This document shows, in pieces, positions 12,553 through 23,319 of a DNA stretch of 64,000 bases (position 1 is the first letter of the stretch; each line of letters starts with the position of its first letter). Source of the stretch: Pomacea canaliculata (taxonomy: Eukaryota > Mollusca > Gastropoda > Architaenioglossa > Ampullariidae). The stretch covers positions 20,992,150 through 21,056,149 of the forward strand of contig NC_037601.1 of assembly GCF_003073045.1 (NCBI RefSeq), in the 5' to 3' direction. Made by a program: the position numbers and the translations under genes. The notes beneath the pieces are model-generated. The model searched no databases. It worked only from the letters and a program-made list of their open reading frames with translations, and was not told where the DNA came from.

Positions 12553-14031
12553 TCATTCTGTGAAATCGTCAGTTGGGCATTGTTTCTCTAACATATTCTT
12601 GCATTTCTGACGCATCAGTTCTTCAAGACATTCATCGAGAAACAAGCAAACATCAGGCCTCTGCGAAAATTTTTTCAATAGTCTACCTTTATCCATTGCA
12701 TAAGATGATTGTCTGATTCCTCCTGTAGAAGAACCAGAAGAAACGCCAGCAGTATCCATTGCGAAAGATGGTTGTCTGATGTCTCGTGCTGTAGAAGAAC
12801 CAGAAGAAACGCCAGCAGTATCCACTGCAAAGATGGTTGTCTGATGTCTCCTGCTGTAGAACCAGAAGAAACGGTTCTGTCATTTGTCTGCCCGTCCATG
12901 ACGTCTGCTTGTCTAGAAGTCGACGGTTGCTCCTCTTCACGAGAGGTGGAAGGCTGAGGACTAAAGGTCAGCGCTCTAGCCGTGTCCATGTTTGCTGTAT
13001 TTCTCGTCACCACCTCGTCCTCGGTATTGCTACTCTCTCTGTCAAGTCCTTCATAGTCAGATGCTTCTCCCTCTGATGGTGATGACACTTGAGAGGAGGA
13101 AGAAGTTTCATCGACAATGTCAGGTGGTGTAGATTGTCGCAATGTCAAGTTTGAGCGCTCTGTGCGCCTAATCTTAGGTAAGGACGATCCTTCTTCCTCC
13201 GAACTCGACGAACCCGCCACTCTTATACGTTTGTAACGAGACAGTAATGTAGACCTCTCAGCATAAACTGTCCTTTCTCCCTGCATGGCATCCCAGTCCC
13301 TTGGTGTGTCAGATTCGGGTGTCCAATTCAAATCCGCTAAATGTTTCAGGTATACACCACTTTGTGTAGTCTCCTCCTGTATACCTGTTTCCTCGCTGGT
13401 ACATTCCCCAATGTTTAGGAGCAAGGATGGCCAGATCACTGATCATCGTTTCGTAATACTCTGGAAATTGTATGTGGTAGCGAAGGACGAGATGTATTGC
13501 ATAACAAATAGAGCTTTGCTTGCGTATAGGATTTTTGTTCGAATCAGGCTGAAGACTGAAATTAGAATCTGTCAGTCCTTCGAAAACTTCAATGAAAGCG
13601 TCTTTCAGCCTCTGCTCAAGAGACTGATTATCTCCAATGAGGTTCTGGCAGAGACTAAGGAAGACACGCAGGAAGTCCTTAAAGAGTTTTCTAGCTTGGT
13701 ACACCGCGCTGTCTCTTCTCTCCACGGCAACAGAAAGGTCGACAGCAGCAGGTAAGCTCCAAGGCTGTCGTTGTGGCAATTCACCAATATTACAGAACAC
13801 TCTCTTGGCGATTTCAGAATCTTTAAAAGTTCTCAGATGTGCGCACACAGAGTCAATATCACTGCGAATACCAAAAGCCTCCAAACAGTTAATAGCTTCA
13901 CTAAAACGATTATAGCGGCTTGGTTTGTGTTGTAGTATCCTGTTTTGTTGCAGTCTGAAGGTAACTGGTGTCCACGGCGCACAGCGGACGAAGGCTTCTC
14001 CACAGACCTTGACTGGCTGCTGGTTACTCAT
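12553..14031 (-). pseudogene. decayed gene of the A/B element, unassigned family
   Basis: The frame starts at ATG 14031 (MSNQQPVKVCGEAF) and stays open to 13309 with a helical, charged region (motifs RYNRFSEAINCLEAF, SVCAHLRTFKDSEIAKRVF, FPEYYETM). From about 13439 the protein-like sequence moves to a second frame: acidic and serine-rich, with SSSSEEEGSSLPKIRR and PSTSREEEQPSTSR, then 22-residue tandem repeats, then the ending LRQKCKN-like tail to the stop at 12553. Continuity needs a frame change between 13439 and 13309 and another at about 12830, where one repeat lacks a single base. It is therefore probably inactive. I do not recognise the family and see no nuclease, polymerase or transposase signature. 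The layout, a folded N-terminal half followed by an acidic low-complexity tail, is compatible with a regulatory or nucleic-acid-associated protein, but that is inference. Confidence 0.55.
12690..12885 (-). repeat. 66-bp coding tandem repeats (22 residues)
   Basis: The sequence GAACCAGAAGAAACG recurs at 12731, 12797 and 12859. The first spacing is exactly 66 bp (22 codons) and the second is 62 because of a one-base and a three-base loss. Translated on the minus strand, units read like MDTAGVSSGSSTARDIRQPS followed by FA, with the third unit diverging into MDKGRLLKKF. The one-base loss breaks the frame of the surrounding gene. Confidence 0.85.
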
Positions 14032-14034
14032 CTT

Positions 14035-14290
14035 AATAGAATTTTTGTAAAGTCCCGATACACAAATCTTTTATTTCCTTCGTTTACTATGGAGAAAATA
14101 GTTATCTTTCTCTAATGCCTTGCTCTTTGAACCTTTCTCTGTCGCTGCTCAGCGTGCAATGGGCACAATGGCTGAGCTCTCGGGGAAAGCGCAGCAAACC
14201 GTGTGACGTCATCAAAAAATGGACCAATCCATAAGAAGGATGCTAGCAGTAGTTCCCGCTGGTTGTCACATCTCTGGCTGTCATGAGGAG
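14035..14290 (-). promoter_or_regulatory. candidate promoter upstream of the element gene
   Basis: Just upstream (minus orientation) of the ATG at 14031 lies sequence containing TGACGTCA, a perfect cAMP-response-element core, near 14205, and ATTGG, a CCAAT box on the minus strand, near 14223. Exactly this section is deleted from copy A. There is no TATA box that I can place with confidence. Assignment rests on motif clustering and position only. Confidence 0.35.
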
Positions 14291-14982
14291 GCAGGCATAG
14301 CCTAACTGCTTTTTTTTTAAAAAAATGTTTCGCGCTTGTTAGACGCTGTTTGTAGCGGGTGTCTGTGTGTCATAACAAATCACAATTCAGAAGTATTTCT
14401 ATACGGGCCTGCGTGTGAAGGTCTGTAAACAATAATAACAACAAATAATTTTCAAAGCACATTTTCCCAAAGTTACAGTAAGCTCAGTACGATCTATACA
14501 AACAAAAAGATATTCAACTACAAAAATGCATAAAGCACATTGGTACACAGACCAAGCAAGTCAGTAGAGAAGTACAGACATACTAACAGCCATGAATGTG
14601 TCAGAGACCTACACCAAGTACTACAGGACTGAACACGTGCAAGGGCGAAAGGGTGTGAATGATGGACGTTTCCGGAATGGGTGTCAGATGTTTAAAAATA
14701 AAAACAAAGACAGGTGTGATTGGAGAGAGAGTAAAGGGTGAGAGGAGGTAAGATGACCAGACATTTCGAGGGGCGAAAGCGGGATGCGTGCCGATGATGG
14801 TGTCGTCACCGACAAACAACGCCGACAAAGGAGGTGGTGGTGGTGGTGGTGGTGGTGGGTAACCTTTCCTCTGACTTTTGCTGAGTAGTCAGGCTTTCAA
14901 CGGCAGATCTGTCCACGCCATTACAGTATTCCATTTTTAAAAAGAAAAACGGTTTTTTAAATTTAAATATAAATATTCCTAC

Positions 14983-15110
14983 CTTATCTTGTTTTCCATC
15001 TTCTTTTTCTGGTCTGAAAAAGGAGCACCTGCAGATGTTAAGGTTCAAGTCTTCAGTATACAATTTCCAGGCCGAAGGTAGGCGGGGTAGCGGGCCAGGT
15101 GTCAGAGGCC
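14983..15110 (-). other. possible leader exon of the A/B element
   Basis: On the minus strand an open stretch containing WKLYTEDLNLNICRCSFF and RPEKEDGKQDK ends at 14983 exactly before GTAGGA, a reasonable splice donor. The same reading and donor are kept in copy A (exon end at 8804), with only a few substitutions, which suggests it once mattered. No convincing start codon is visible and the acceptor it would join is not established. It may be untranslated leader or chance. Confidence 0.3.
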
Positions 15111-15149
15111 GCTGGACACAATGATTTATCTCGCATGAACCGTCTAGAC

Positions 15150-15349
15150 CAGACCTGGGCAAAGGCCGGCCAGCGGGCCGGATCCGGCCCGCCTCCTGTC
15201 TCTGACCGGCCCGCCAGCTGGCCCGCCCGCCAGTTTATATACTATGTATATAGTATTGGGTAAAACTGAGTTAACTATATTAGTCCGGCCCTCTAAAACC
15301 ATCCCAATTTCTCATGCAGCCCCTTGGGAAAATTAATTGCCCACCCCTG
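15150..15349. mobile_element. 200-bp miniature hAT-type element
   Basis: The ends are CAGACCTGGGCAAA on the left and, read inward from the right, CAGGGGTGGGCAAT: imperfect inverted repeats of the CAG..TGGGCAA type common in hAT elements. The flanks GTCTAGAC (15142-15149) and CTCTAGAT (15350-15357) share six of eight positions, a worn 8-bp target duplication. The interior has paired GGCCGG-rich sequence and a TATA-rich centre, and no coding capacity. It sits at the right border of copy B. Confidence 0.75.
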
Positions 15350-15357
15350 CTCTAGAT

Positions 15358-18241
15358 TCTAGAAGAACGCTCGTGCATTGAGGTCTGTGAATTAATGTGC
15401 CACTGAAGGGGCCTGCAAGCAAGTTGGAACTTGACAGTAAAGAGGTGATATGTTACTGATGTATGGCCACTCTGTGAATGGAAAGGATGGGCCTGCCACT
15501 GGCACTGCAACCTCTAAGCCCGAAGTGAGATGTCAAAGGAGCTTGTTTCCTGTAGTTACTTCACGACACAATGAAACTTTCTCTTCCCGTACCAGCTTCC
15601 ATTAACCCACCAACCTTCTACCAAGAAAATTTCTTTATTTTTTTATATTTTCATATTTTGAACACCTCCCCATATTGTATCAAGGCTTAAGTGATGCTCC
15701 GTTTGGAGAAAATATATCAATCGGGAACGAGAACTGAATCCAGGATATCAAATTCTCACGCAGTCTGGCTTTTCACACAGTGTTCACAAACCGGATTCGA
15801 TATAAACATGGTTTTCATGTACACCTTCAGCTTCGTGTGCACCTCGGGTGCAGACATTATTGACTGTCAACACTTGTCAACACTTCAACACAAGACATTG
15901 CCAATACCGGGAATTGCAGTATTTATCATCCAACATTGTGACTATTGACTGGGTCAGCAGTGGAGGACTCAAGAAATACAGTTAATTTAACCGTGAACAT
16001 TACTTTTCTTCTTCTTTCTATCTTTCTTTTTTTTTTTTATTTTTTTTGCCTTTGTGTTCTTTCTTTCTCCTCACTTTATTTCCTCTTGCAGGCGTAGAGT
16101 CCTTCGTTCTTTCTACTGTTAGTTAATTCATGCTTCAGTTTTTATTCTGTAAAGGGAGACTTCTTTATTTCTGTTTTTTTTTTATCTTTTATTATTCTTA
16201 TAAAAATTTAAACAGCTTTCTTGAAGGACGTTTACGGAAAGATGTTCTGAACTGCAGACAGTTACACCCGTCTCCTTCCTCCCCTCCCACCCCAAATGAC
16301 CTAAAGAAAGAAAAGGTTACGGAGGACGACCTTTACTTTTTTAAATGCAAATAAAAATCCGCTTTGTGAAAGGTATTGTGAAATACCAAGCATGGGAAAA
16401 GTCATGTGTTCATGTACACACCATGCATGACCGGGTGTTGGGCACGAGTGAGGCTGCTCCCTCCCACTGACAGCTTTCTTGTTTCCTCCACACGAACCTT
16501 TCCATCATCATTCGTCTGCTGTAGATGAAACTGATGACTCAGCTTCCTGAAAGTTCGAAGATGGTCGTAGGTGAGAGAAATTGTGTTGGGGGAGGGAGTG
16601 AAGGTTGCAGAGGTGTAAAAACTGGGGATGGAGGGAACAAAGGGGAAAGCCACCCTTCAAAAAAGATTTGAAAAAAAATATCTAGGAAGCAAGAATGTGA
16701 ATTCGACTGTCAGCATCAAGTTTGCACATCCACCCCAAGGCCGAGCATCTTCCTACCCCGCTGGGAAGGTGATACAGAAATTGTCGTGCTACTCTAGTAG
16801 TCCCCCCTCTCACAAAATTACATTTTATACATTATGTTGGTATTAAATACGAGGACATCTTCATTTCCGTGCTGTACCAAGCACATGAAGGAAATCCATG
16901 TGAAGTGAAGTGCAGTGAAACCTCTCCAAATGTGTGAGTCTGTGGGAAGTTTGCTGTCAAACCAGCGTTTGTAGACAAGCGGAAAGTGCTGAGAGAGTGT
17001 GCTGACCCTCAAGTGACCCGGAAGTTGACACTAGCACCGGAAATGGGCTGTTTAGAGTCTACACATAGGTCCTCATTGGCGAGAGACAGATACATAGAGA
17101 GAGACAAAGAGACACACAGTAACAACAATAACAATAACAACAGTGACACAAGGAATCGCAGACAGAATGACTAGATGCCACACACACACACAAAACACGC
17201 AGATGGACAGATGGACAGAACGAATGATCCACATACACATACAATTGTAGATGCATTTTATGGGGGAAAGGGCGGGGTAAAGTTTTTTCTTTACTTACTG
17301 ACTTCACTATTTTATTATCGAGTGACTTGTAAACATGTCTTCTCGGAAAATCCATTACTCGGGTCTGTTCATCTCATACCTGTGTCCCATTAATCGCTTA
17401 TTTTCTAAATATAGGCTTATTAGTTTTTTTTCAAAAAGATATTTATACAACCGTAAACGTTCTTTGTGTAATAACGGATTACATCTGTTTACATTTCGTG
17501 ATAGCAAGATAAGTTTTTAGTTTTATTTGTTCCGAGCAATAAACTCGTCTAATGTTCCTCTTCAGAGCTCGACACTAACCTGTGTTGGTGTCGGGGGGTC
17601 AGGTCCCCCGGGTGCTAGTATCCAGTGTTGCTATCATGTTGTTGCCTGATAACAACCAGACTGGAGTCAGCGGTCAAGTTGGGACCTGAGGGAGTGAAGA
17701 AGTTCTGATACTTACACTTGAATTAGAGATAACACGAGTGTGAATATTAGGGTTGTTATGCCCTGCACTGAGTCTTTGTTTTGGTTTTTTATGTTTGTTG
17801 TGACTTGACAGTAACAGACACCGTGAACAGTTCTCAAACCTTCACACCATGTGCAACAAACAAAGGAACCCACCCACACACCAATCCAATCAACCAACTA
17901 CATAAATTAAGAATGTATAGTGAAGAGATAACTTGTGTCGATGACTGGGTTCGAACTCGGAGGATGCCGACCCCAGGCAGCTGCCAACACATTTCTAATT
18001 TTAAGCACGTTTAGGTCTTAAATTTATCTGTCTAATCAGTTTCAGAGAAACACAGTTCATAACACAGTTTCAGAACTTTTTAAAAACGAAAATTGTTTTA
18101 AATAAGATAAGACTACTAAAGCCAGACTTTTAATCTCGTCAGCTTGTTTTTCCTATGTAACTTTTGTCAGTCTTCTAGATGGCATAAAGCGATTATTGAT
18201 AAAATAATTTCTATATTTGCTTCTGTGGAACAGTGTTAGTT
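15358..18241. other. no supported gene
   Basis: Mixed AT-rich intergenic sequence. A CAACAATAACAATAAC-type run lies near 17115-17145. Small open frames at 15691, 16130 and 17175 have neither splice context nor recognisable content. Confidence 0.45.
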
Positions 18242-18404
18242 TTAGAAACATGTCGTGCAAGTAGCCCCTGAGTTTGTGGCGCAGTGACTGCTGGGTATGA
18301 TGTGTAGAGGTTGTTGGCTGAGGTCAAGCTTCGGCACAACGACTGACATGACAGTGGAGATGATGGCAGCCATGTACAGCATCTGACGAACCTGCCTGTC
18401 GGGA
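18242..18404 (-). CDS. candidate terminal exon of an unidentified membrane-type protein
   Basis: A long pyrimidine tract ending TCCTCTTCAG precedes 18404 on the minus strand. With one base carried over from the previous exon, the frame reads PDRQVRQMLYMAAIIS then TVMSVVVPKLDL and ends in a cysteine-containing tail, CATNSGATCTTCF, before TAA at 18242-18244. The first half has a hydrophobic stretch of about 18 residues that could cross a membrane. A second frame is also open across the same bases, so the frame choice is uncertain. No upstream partner exon was found, and the gene is not recognised. Confidence 0.28.
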
Positions 18405-19789
18405 CTGAAGAGGACACGAACACAAACAAACTTTGTAAGAGAGCCTCGGTGTGTACAGGGTGTACTTCACATCCTCCATTCACATGAAAACGTCACACAC
18501 ACTCGTCACCACAAAGTAACATCACACCAAGTCTCGACATCACATCACAAAAGCACTTTAAATCACACTTCACACATAACATTAGATACATAACATTACA
18601 CATATAACAGACAGCATCACACAGATAACATCACACACCAACGACCACAAAAAGGCTAAAAGTGATAATCACACAAATAAAACAATTATCAGAAAGACAA
18701 GAATATTAAAGTATTGTAAGTACAAACATTGGCTGTAAATCTGTCAATAACAACATTAAAAATCAACAATATCAACAGCAACAACAACAAAGCAAGCAGT
18801 TTATTGAGCGGATCGTATGATAGGACATAATGAACAGTGTACAGTTCATGTCTCACAGACAAGCGATGGCGAAACCGAAAGAGAGAAAAGCAAAATGTGA
18901 CTAAGCATTCCCCACCCCACTTCATTTTATTTCCTCACCCGAAACAGAAATATCAACATCATAAACAAACACAGTTATCACTGGCTGCCCGCTACAAGCC
19001 TCTCGGTTGTGTTTGTAGAGTTTAATGTACAAACTCTATCTGCAGACAAACCTAGAATTATGATTTTAAATTATCTTTCCTTCTTATTTCATAACTGTAA
19101 CTTTTATTATTAAATTTATTTTCAGCTTTGATGAAAAGAATCTTCTATTAACATAACTGAGTTAGTTACTGCTGTTATTCTAATATAAACTACAGATATC
19201 TCTATCACTATTATATTATTATACACCATGAACAGAAACTTACTCTAAGCAGTTGGTTCATGGGTTAAATGTACAAAGTGCACAGCATACAGTGCAGATA
19301 TACCCTTGCTTGTAAGTTCTCCCTTCAATACCCGGTTCATCACAGAAAACGGTTATCAGAAGCTCGAGCACACTCAGGTCTCCATTATCACAGAACTCGA
19401 ACACAATTCATCTGTAAAGGTGCCTGCACCCTAAATAAAACACTTCTTTTCCAATGTCCTAACTCAGATTCGAACCCTGACGTCCCCACTCAGAGAGCAC
19501 ACCGTTCCATTTGCTTATCAGTAAAATTCGTTTGAAAAAAAAGCATGTAGGTGTGTACTGGGGTCGTTGCCATGCTCGATGGCTTGTTCACTTCAAGAGT
19601 TGGCAATGAGGACCGTTGATACAGTTTTGTGCAACAACATTTTTTCCCAACGGTTACGAGTGGAGAAGCTTTGACAGCATGAGATTGGGAAAATTAGAGA
19701 TTCCATAATATATTCGCGAGCCATATTGCCAACAGAAATTTTACCCTGATCAGGAAGGAGTATAGTTATTATTATAAAATGTCTAATAA

Positions 19790-19795
19790 TTTATT
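19790..19795 (-). terminator. candidate polyadenylation signal
   Basis: AATAAA on the minus strand (TTTATT on the plus strand), about 550 bases beyond the stop codon at 20341, is the first such hexamer I noticed downstream of that exon. It is a single short motif in AT-rich sequence, so support is weak. Confidence 0.25.
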
Positions 19796-20340
19796 ATATA
19801 AGTATATTGACTATGATACCTCAAACTCGTGAGTCCGAAGTGCACGTACATAAATTAATTTACTCACAAAAATATTTACACAGAGCATCGAGGTTCAAGG
19901 ATTATGCGGTTTAGTCTGAATAAAATAAATTTGTATCTGATAGAGGGTATAGTCCTTTTTTCCATATCAGCTCATGGGTTCTGATAGTAATACAGACAGA
20001 ACGGAGGTTGTGTAACACCATTATAGTTATTATTATTCATCTCTGAATACGGTGGTGGAAGAACAGATCTTTGGTTGTCCGGGTAACAAGAGGTTGAGAA
20101 ATCCTCCAGTAGTGGAGCCGAGGGTTCAACCACAGGGTTACAGTTCCATGGACGATTCCTCATCACACGAGTATGGCCGAAAGTTCTGGCACAAGCGTGT
20201 GCAGCAGTGGTTCGCGAAGAAAGTCTGTATGCCATTGGCACCTTCGTCCTCCACCCCAAACCTCTGCTGCAGAGAGTGCAGGGTGACAGAGGTCAGAGTG
20301 CAGACCTTCCATGGGGGTCTTCTGCCCTCCATCACCCCCT

Positions 20341-20873
20341 TCAGGCCGGCCACACCACCTCGCCGCAGGAGAAGTCGTAGCTGAAGTGTCCAAAGGCTTC
20401 CAGAACTCCATGTGTGTCCACTCTGCTCTCCCCTGCCGGAGACACGAACTCGCCGAACTTTCCTTTCTTCGTTTGTCTCTCCTGCACGAGGATAAACTCT
20501 TCCGTTCCGCCATTTTTCCTGCTCTGTCTCCTGACAAAGTTGTAAGGGGCAACCGACAGAAAGGGATCACTCTGGACAATCTCCTGAAATCTCTTCACCA
20601 TCTCCTCTACCATGTTGTTCTTTTCTACCTCCATCGAGCACTCCTGACATGTCAAGGGGTGGGCAGGGGTGGACATCTTGGCGATGTACTTCTCATCACT
20701 GTGTAGCCCACCGATGAGTTTAGCCTTGTGAACTGAACAACGGCGACCCCTGGCGAACGGGGTGGCATCATAGAAGCAAATGGGACGTCTACCCAGGTAC
20801 GTGGGCATCTCAGTGCAGCTGGCCCGACAGCTGAATGCTGGCATGACTGCAGCTACCGACCATAGCAGGACAG
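20341..20873 (-). CDS. 3' coding exon of an unassigned, probably secreted cysteine-containing protein
   Basis: A strong acceptor (CTTCTTTTTTCCCCAG) on the minus strand ends at 20874. The exon then stays open for 177 codons, in phase 2, to TGA at 20341-20343. The first residues, VLLWSVAAVMPAFSC, look like the end of a signal peptide whose start lies in an upstream exon. The mature part has cysteines in CRASCTEMP, PICFYDATPF, RRCSVHKAKL, LTCQECSMEVE and a final FSCGEVVWPA. A charged central segment includes MVEEMVKRFQEIVQSDPF. The exon is distinctly GC-richer than its flanks. I do not recognise the family. A growth-factor-like or lectin-like role would be guesswork. The 5' exon, with the initiation codon, was not located. 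Confidence 0.6.
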
Positions 20874-22713
20874 CTGGGGAAAAAAGAAGAAGACAATATA
20901 ATGAACTTCCGTCATTCGACACAGTGTGAAACAAGTTTTTACTGCGAATAAAATTAACCTATAATTAAACCTAGGTTTCACGGGGAAGAATTAAGAAAAT
21001 ATTCAACATCAACAAAGCTTTCCTTATTCGTCCAGACTGTTGACAGTCGACAAGGACAACAAATGCTATTGTTTCTTTTTGGTATTTTGAGAGGACATAG
21101 AAACTACACGTTAAAGGCTCGAAACTTAGACACACTTCAAGTGCAATATATTTGTCACTAAATCCTAATTTAGGGGAGACAGAGACATCGAACATACTTA
21201 ACTTAAACGAAAAAAAAAATTAATCAAAAATAAATACACCAATCCAGCTAATGAAATTCTAGACATCTTTCGTAAAACAACTCACATCAATAAAAAAGAA
21301 GGGTATCGCCCTCGGGCAAAAGTTGACAACGGAGGGCTGATGAAGACAGATGATGTTTTTGCTGATGGCTAAAGACTACGACAGCTGCAACAGGTTTGTG
21401 TGTCTATCAATGTGGCTTGCTGGCTTGCTGGCTTGCTGGCTTCTTGTACAACACCAGTGTTGTCTCGATAATGAAAGAGCGGGGACTGAAGAGGTCTTCG
21501 TGTGTGTTTGTATATACACTCGGTCCTCACAGAGTGACGTGTCCTGCGCAGTCGACCCGGAAGCGTGCGCTTTATCTACTTCCTGCGCACAGAGCTCTCC
21601 TGAGGCGGGGCGAGGGACACTAGAGGGGGGCGGGGACATGCTGACATGCAAATAATACCGTACACGTCACTGCATGTTTGAGACTCTCCATGTCTAATAA
21701 TCCTCCGGTCTAGTCATGTGATCCCTTTTCTTTCCAAATAAAAATTTCGGATGAGGACACGTGGACGGATTGCAAAGCGATCAAGAGATTTAAGAATGTG
21801 CACCCAAGTGAGTTGAAAATGTTCAACGAAACATAAAATCTTTTGAAAAAATATTTGCTTAAGAAATAAAACTTTTCTGGGGGACTGAAAGTTGTGGGGG
21901 TACCTCATACTTGGCTGCAGCTGACTTCCTGGTTGTGTTGTTGTTGCCAGTGACGAGAGCTGTGGGAGAGGCTTATTTACAAACAATGGCTGGGAGGGCG
22001 GGGACAGCAGAATAATTGCACGCTTGCTTGCCTTGAATTCAATCTCATTCGTTCTGCTGCCTGCTTCGCATTTCGTGTTGGTGCAAGGAATCGCCTCTTG
22101 CTGCATGGTCTTTGCCCTTAGTCTTTTCCGAGAACAGAGTTTTCCTATCCACGCTTGTGTTTGTAGGCGCACTGTCGTGCTCTCATGGTATTTGTGTGCG
22201 TGAGCTGAAAGACAGAAACTAAAAAAAAAAAACCCACTGCATTGTCAATAATCATTGACCTCATTAGAACAATATTGTCTGGCTTGTTCTACACACACTT
22301 GGGCATTGAACAAGTCTTGTACAGGACGACCAGTCCACTCCTTCATATTTGTAAACCAGTTTTTCCTTTGGCCACCGCGGCATTGACCTTCCACCAAGAT
22401 ACCTTGAATAATAGTCTTCGACAAGGGGCATGCAGGGTCACGTGGCCAAACCAGAACGGTTTACGCCGCTAGACTGTTGCAAGTACAGGATCCTGGTGTC
22501 CTCTGAATGTGGGACCGTGATTCGTAAAAAGTCGTTGGCTTAGTTATTCTTGATTAAAGTAAGCTCTTGTTTTGGTTGAACTTTTGTATAGCAGGTAGAT
22601 GGCTTTGACAAGACAAAATCGTTTATAAAGTCTATGAAGTGAGACAGAGGCTACGCTGATGTTAAAGATACTTCTCTAGCAGGATGCCACAGTTAAACCA
22701 CAAACTAATATCC

Positions 22714-22765
22714 CTGGACTGCTGGCAGACGATTTTTTTCCAGTTAACTGCTAAAACGAGGCATT
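22714..22765. repeat. dispersed repeat fragment, related to 35382-35432
   Basis: About 51 bases around GGCAGACGATTTTTTTC and GCTAAAACGAGGCATT reappear at 35382-35432 with a few substitutions and short indels, in the same orientation. The match fades on both sides. It is probably a piece of an interspersed repeat whose full extent is not visible here. Confidence 0.7.
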
Positions 22766-23260
22766 AGACGACATAGCTTCCGGTTTATTCACATTTTTAT
22801 TACGTCGCCGAGACTAACAGCGGATCACTTCGCAAGAGGCCAAGAGTGAGTCTAGGCATACAGACATCAGTCCATCAACACACGTCCATGGTTAAACTGC
22901 TTAACTGAGCTTATACCTGGTGTGAAGCTAGACTGCTCGTCTGCAAACATTTCAACAGTTTATACCGGCATCCATTTTGAAGCCAGAACGAGGATAGCTG
23001 CGTACACACTTTTTGTATTCTTGTGGTCAGATGATTGTATACTGGTTCTAGTTTAGCAAACAACTGGTATTGGGTAACCCCGTGTCCCTAGGGTCATCAC
23101 ATGACTCATCTCACAGCCTGCGTCATGTTACTCGGTCAAACGAGCGCAGACAGATGGGAGAGACGACAGCGGAGAGAAAGACGCAAAAGGAAGTTGCATC
23201 GCTGACGTAAGGGACCGGACCCTTTATCCAAAGACTCTTCTTCACTTCCTTGTCCCACTT

Positions 23261-23319
23261 ACAAACAAACAAACAAACAAACAAACAAACAAACAAACAA
23301 ACAAACAAACAAACAAACA
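23261..23319. repeat. (ACAA)n microsatellite
   Basis: About fifteen tandem ACAA/AAAC units, essentially perfect. Frames across it on the minus strand give a meaningless CLFV repeat. Confidence 0.95.

Larger units (their letters stand above)
10078..15135. repeat. long interspersed element, copy B (more complete)
   Basis: This is the longer of the two direct-orientation copies, about 5.06 kb against 2.6 kb for copy A. Read on the minus strand it contains, in order, a possible leader exon with a splice donor, a promoter-like stretch, a two-part unassigned gene (14031 down to 12553), an A-rich region with an 18-bp tandem array, and a GT/T-rich 3' part. I could not identify terminal inverted repeats, LTRs or a polymerase, transposase or integrase gene, so the class is open. 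The right end is immediately followed by a miniature hAT element at 15150. Confidence 0.75.

Noticed and set aside
17940..17985. GGGTTCGAACTC-type sequence resembling a tRNA T-arm
   Set aside because: No acceptor stem, D-arm or anticodon arm could be paired at the right spacing on either strand; at most a worn tRNA-derived SINE piece.
19460..19500. GATTCGAACCCTGAC resembling a tRNA 3' half on the minus strand
   Set aside because: The rest of the cloverleaf is absent.
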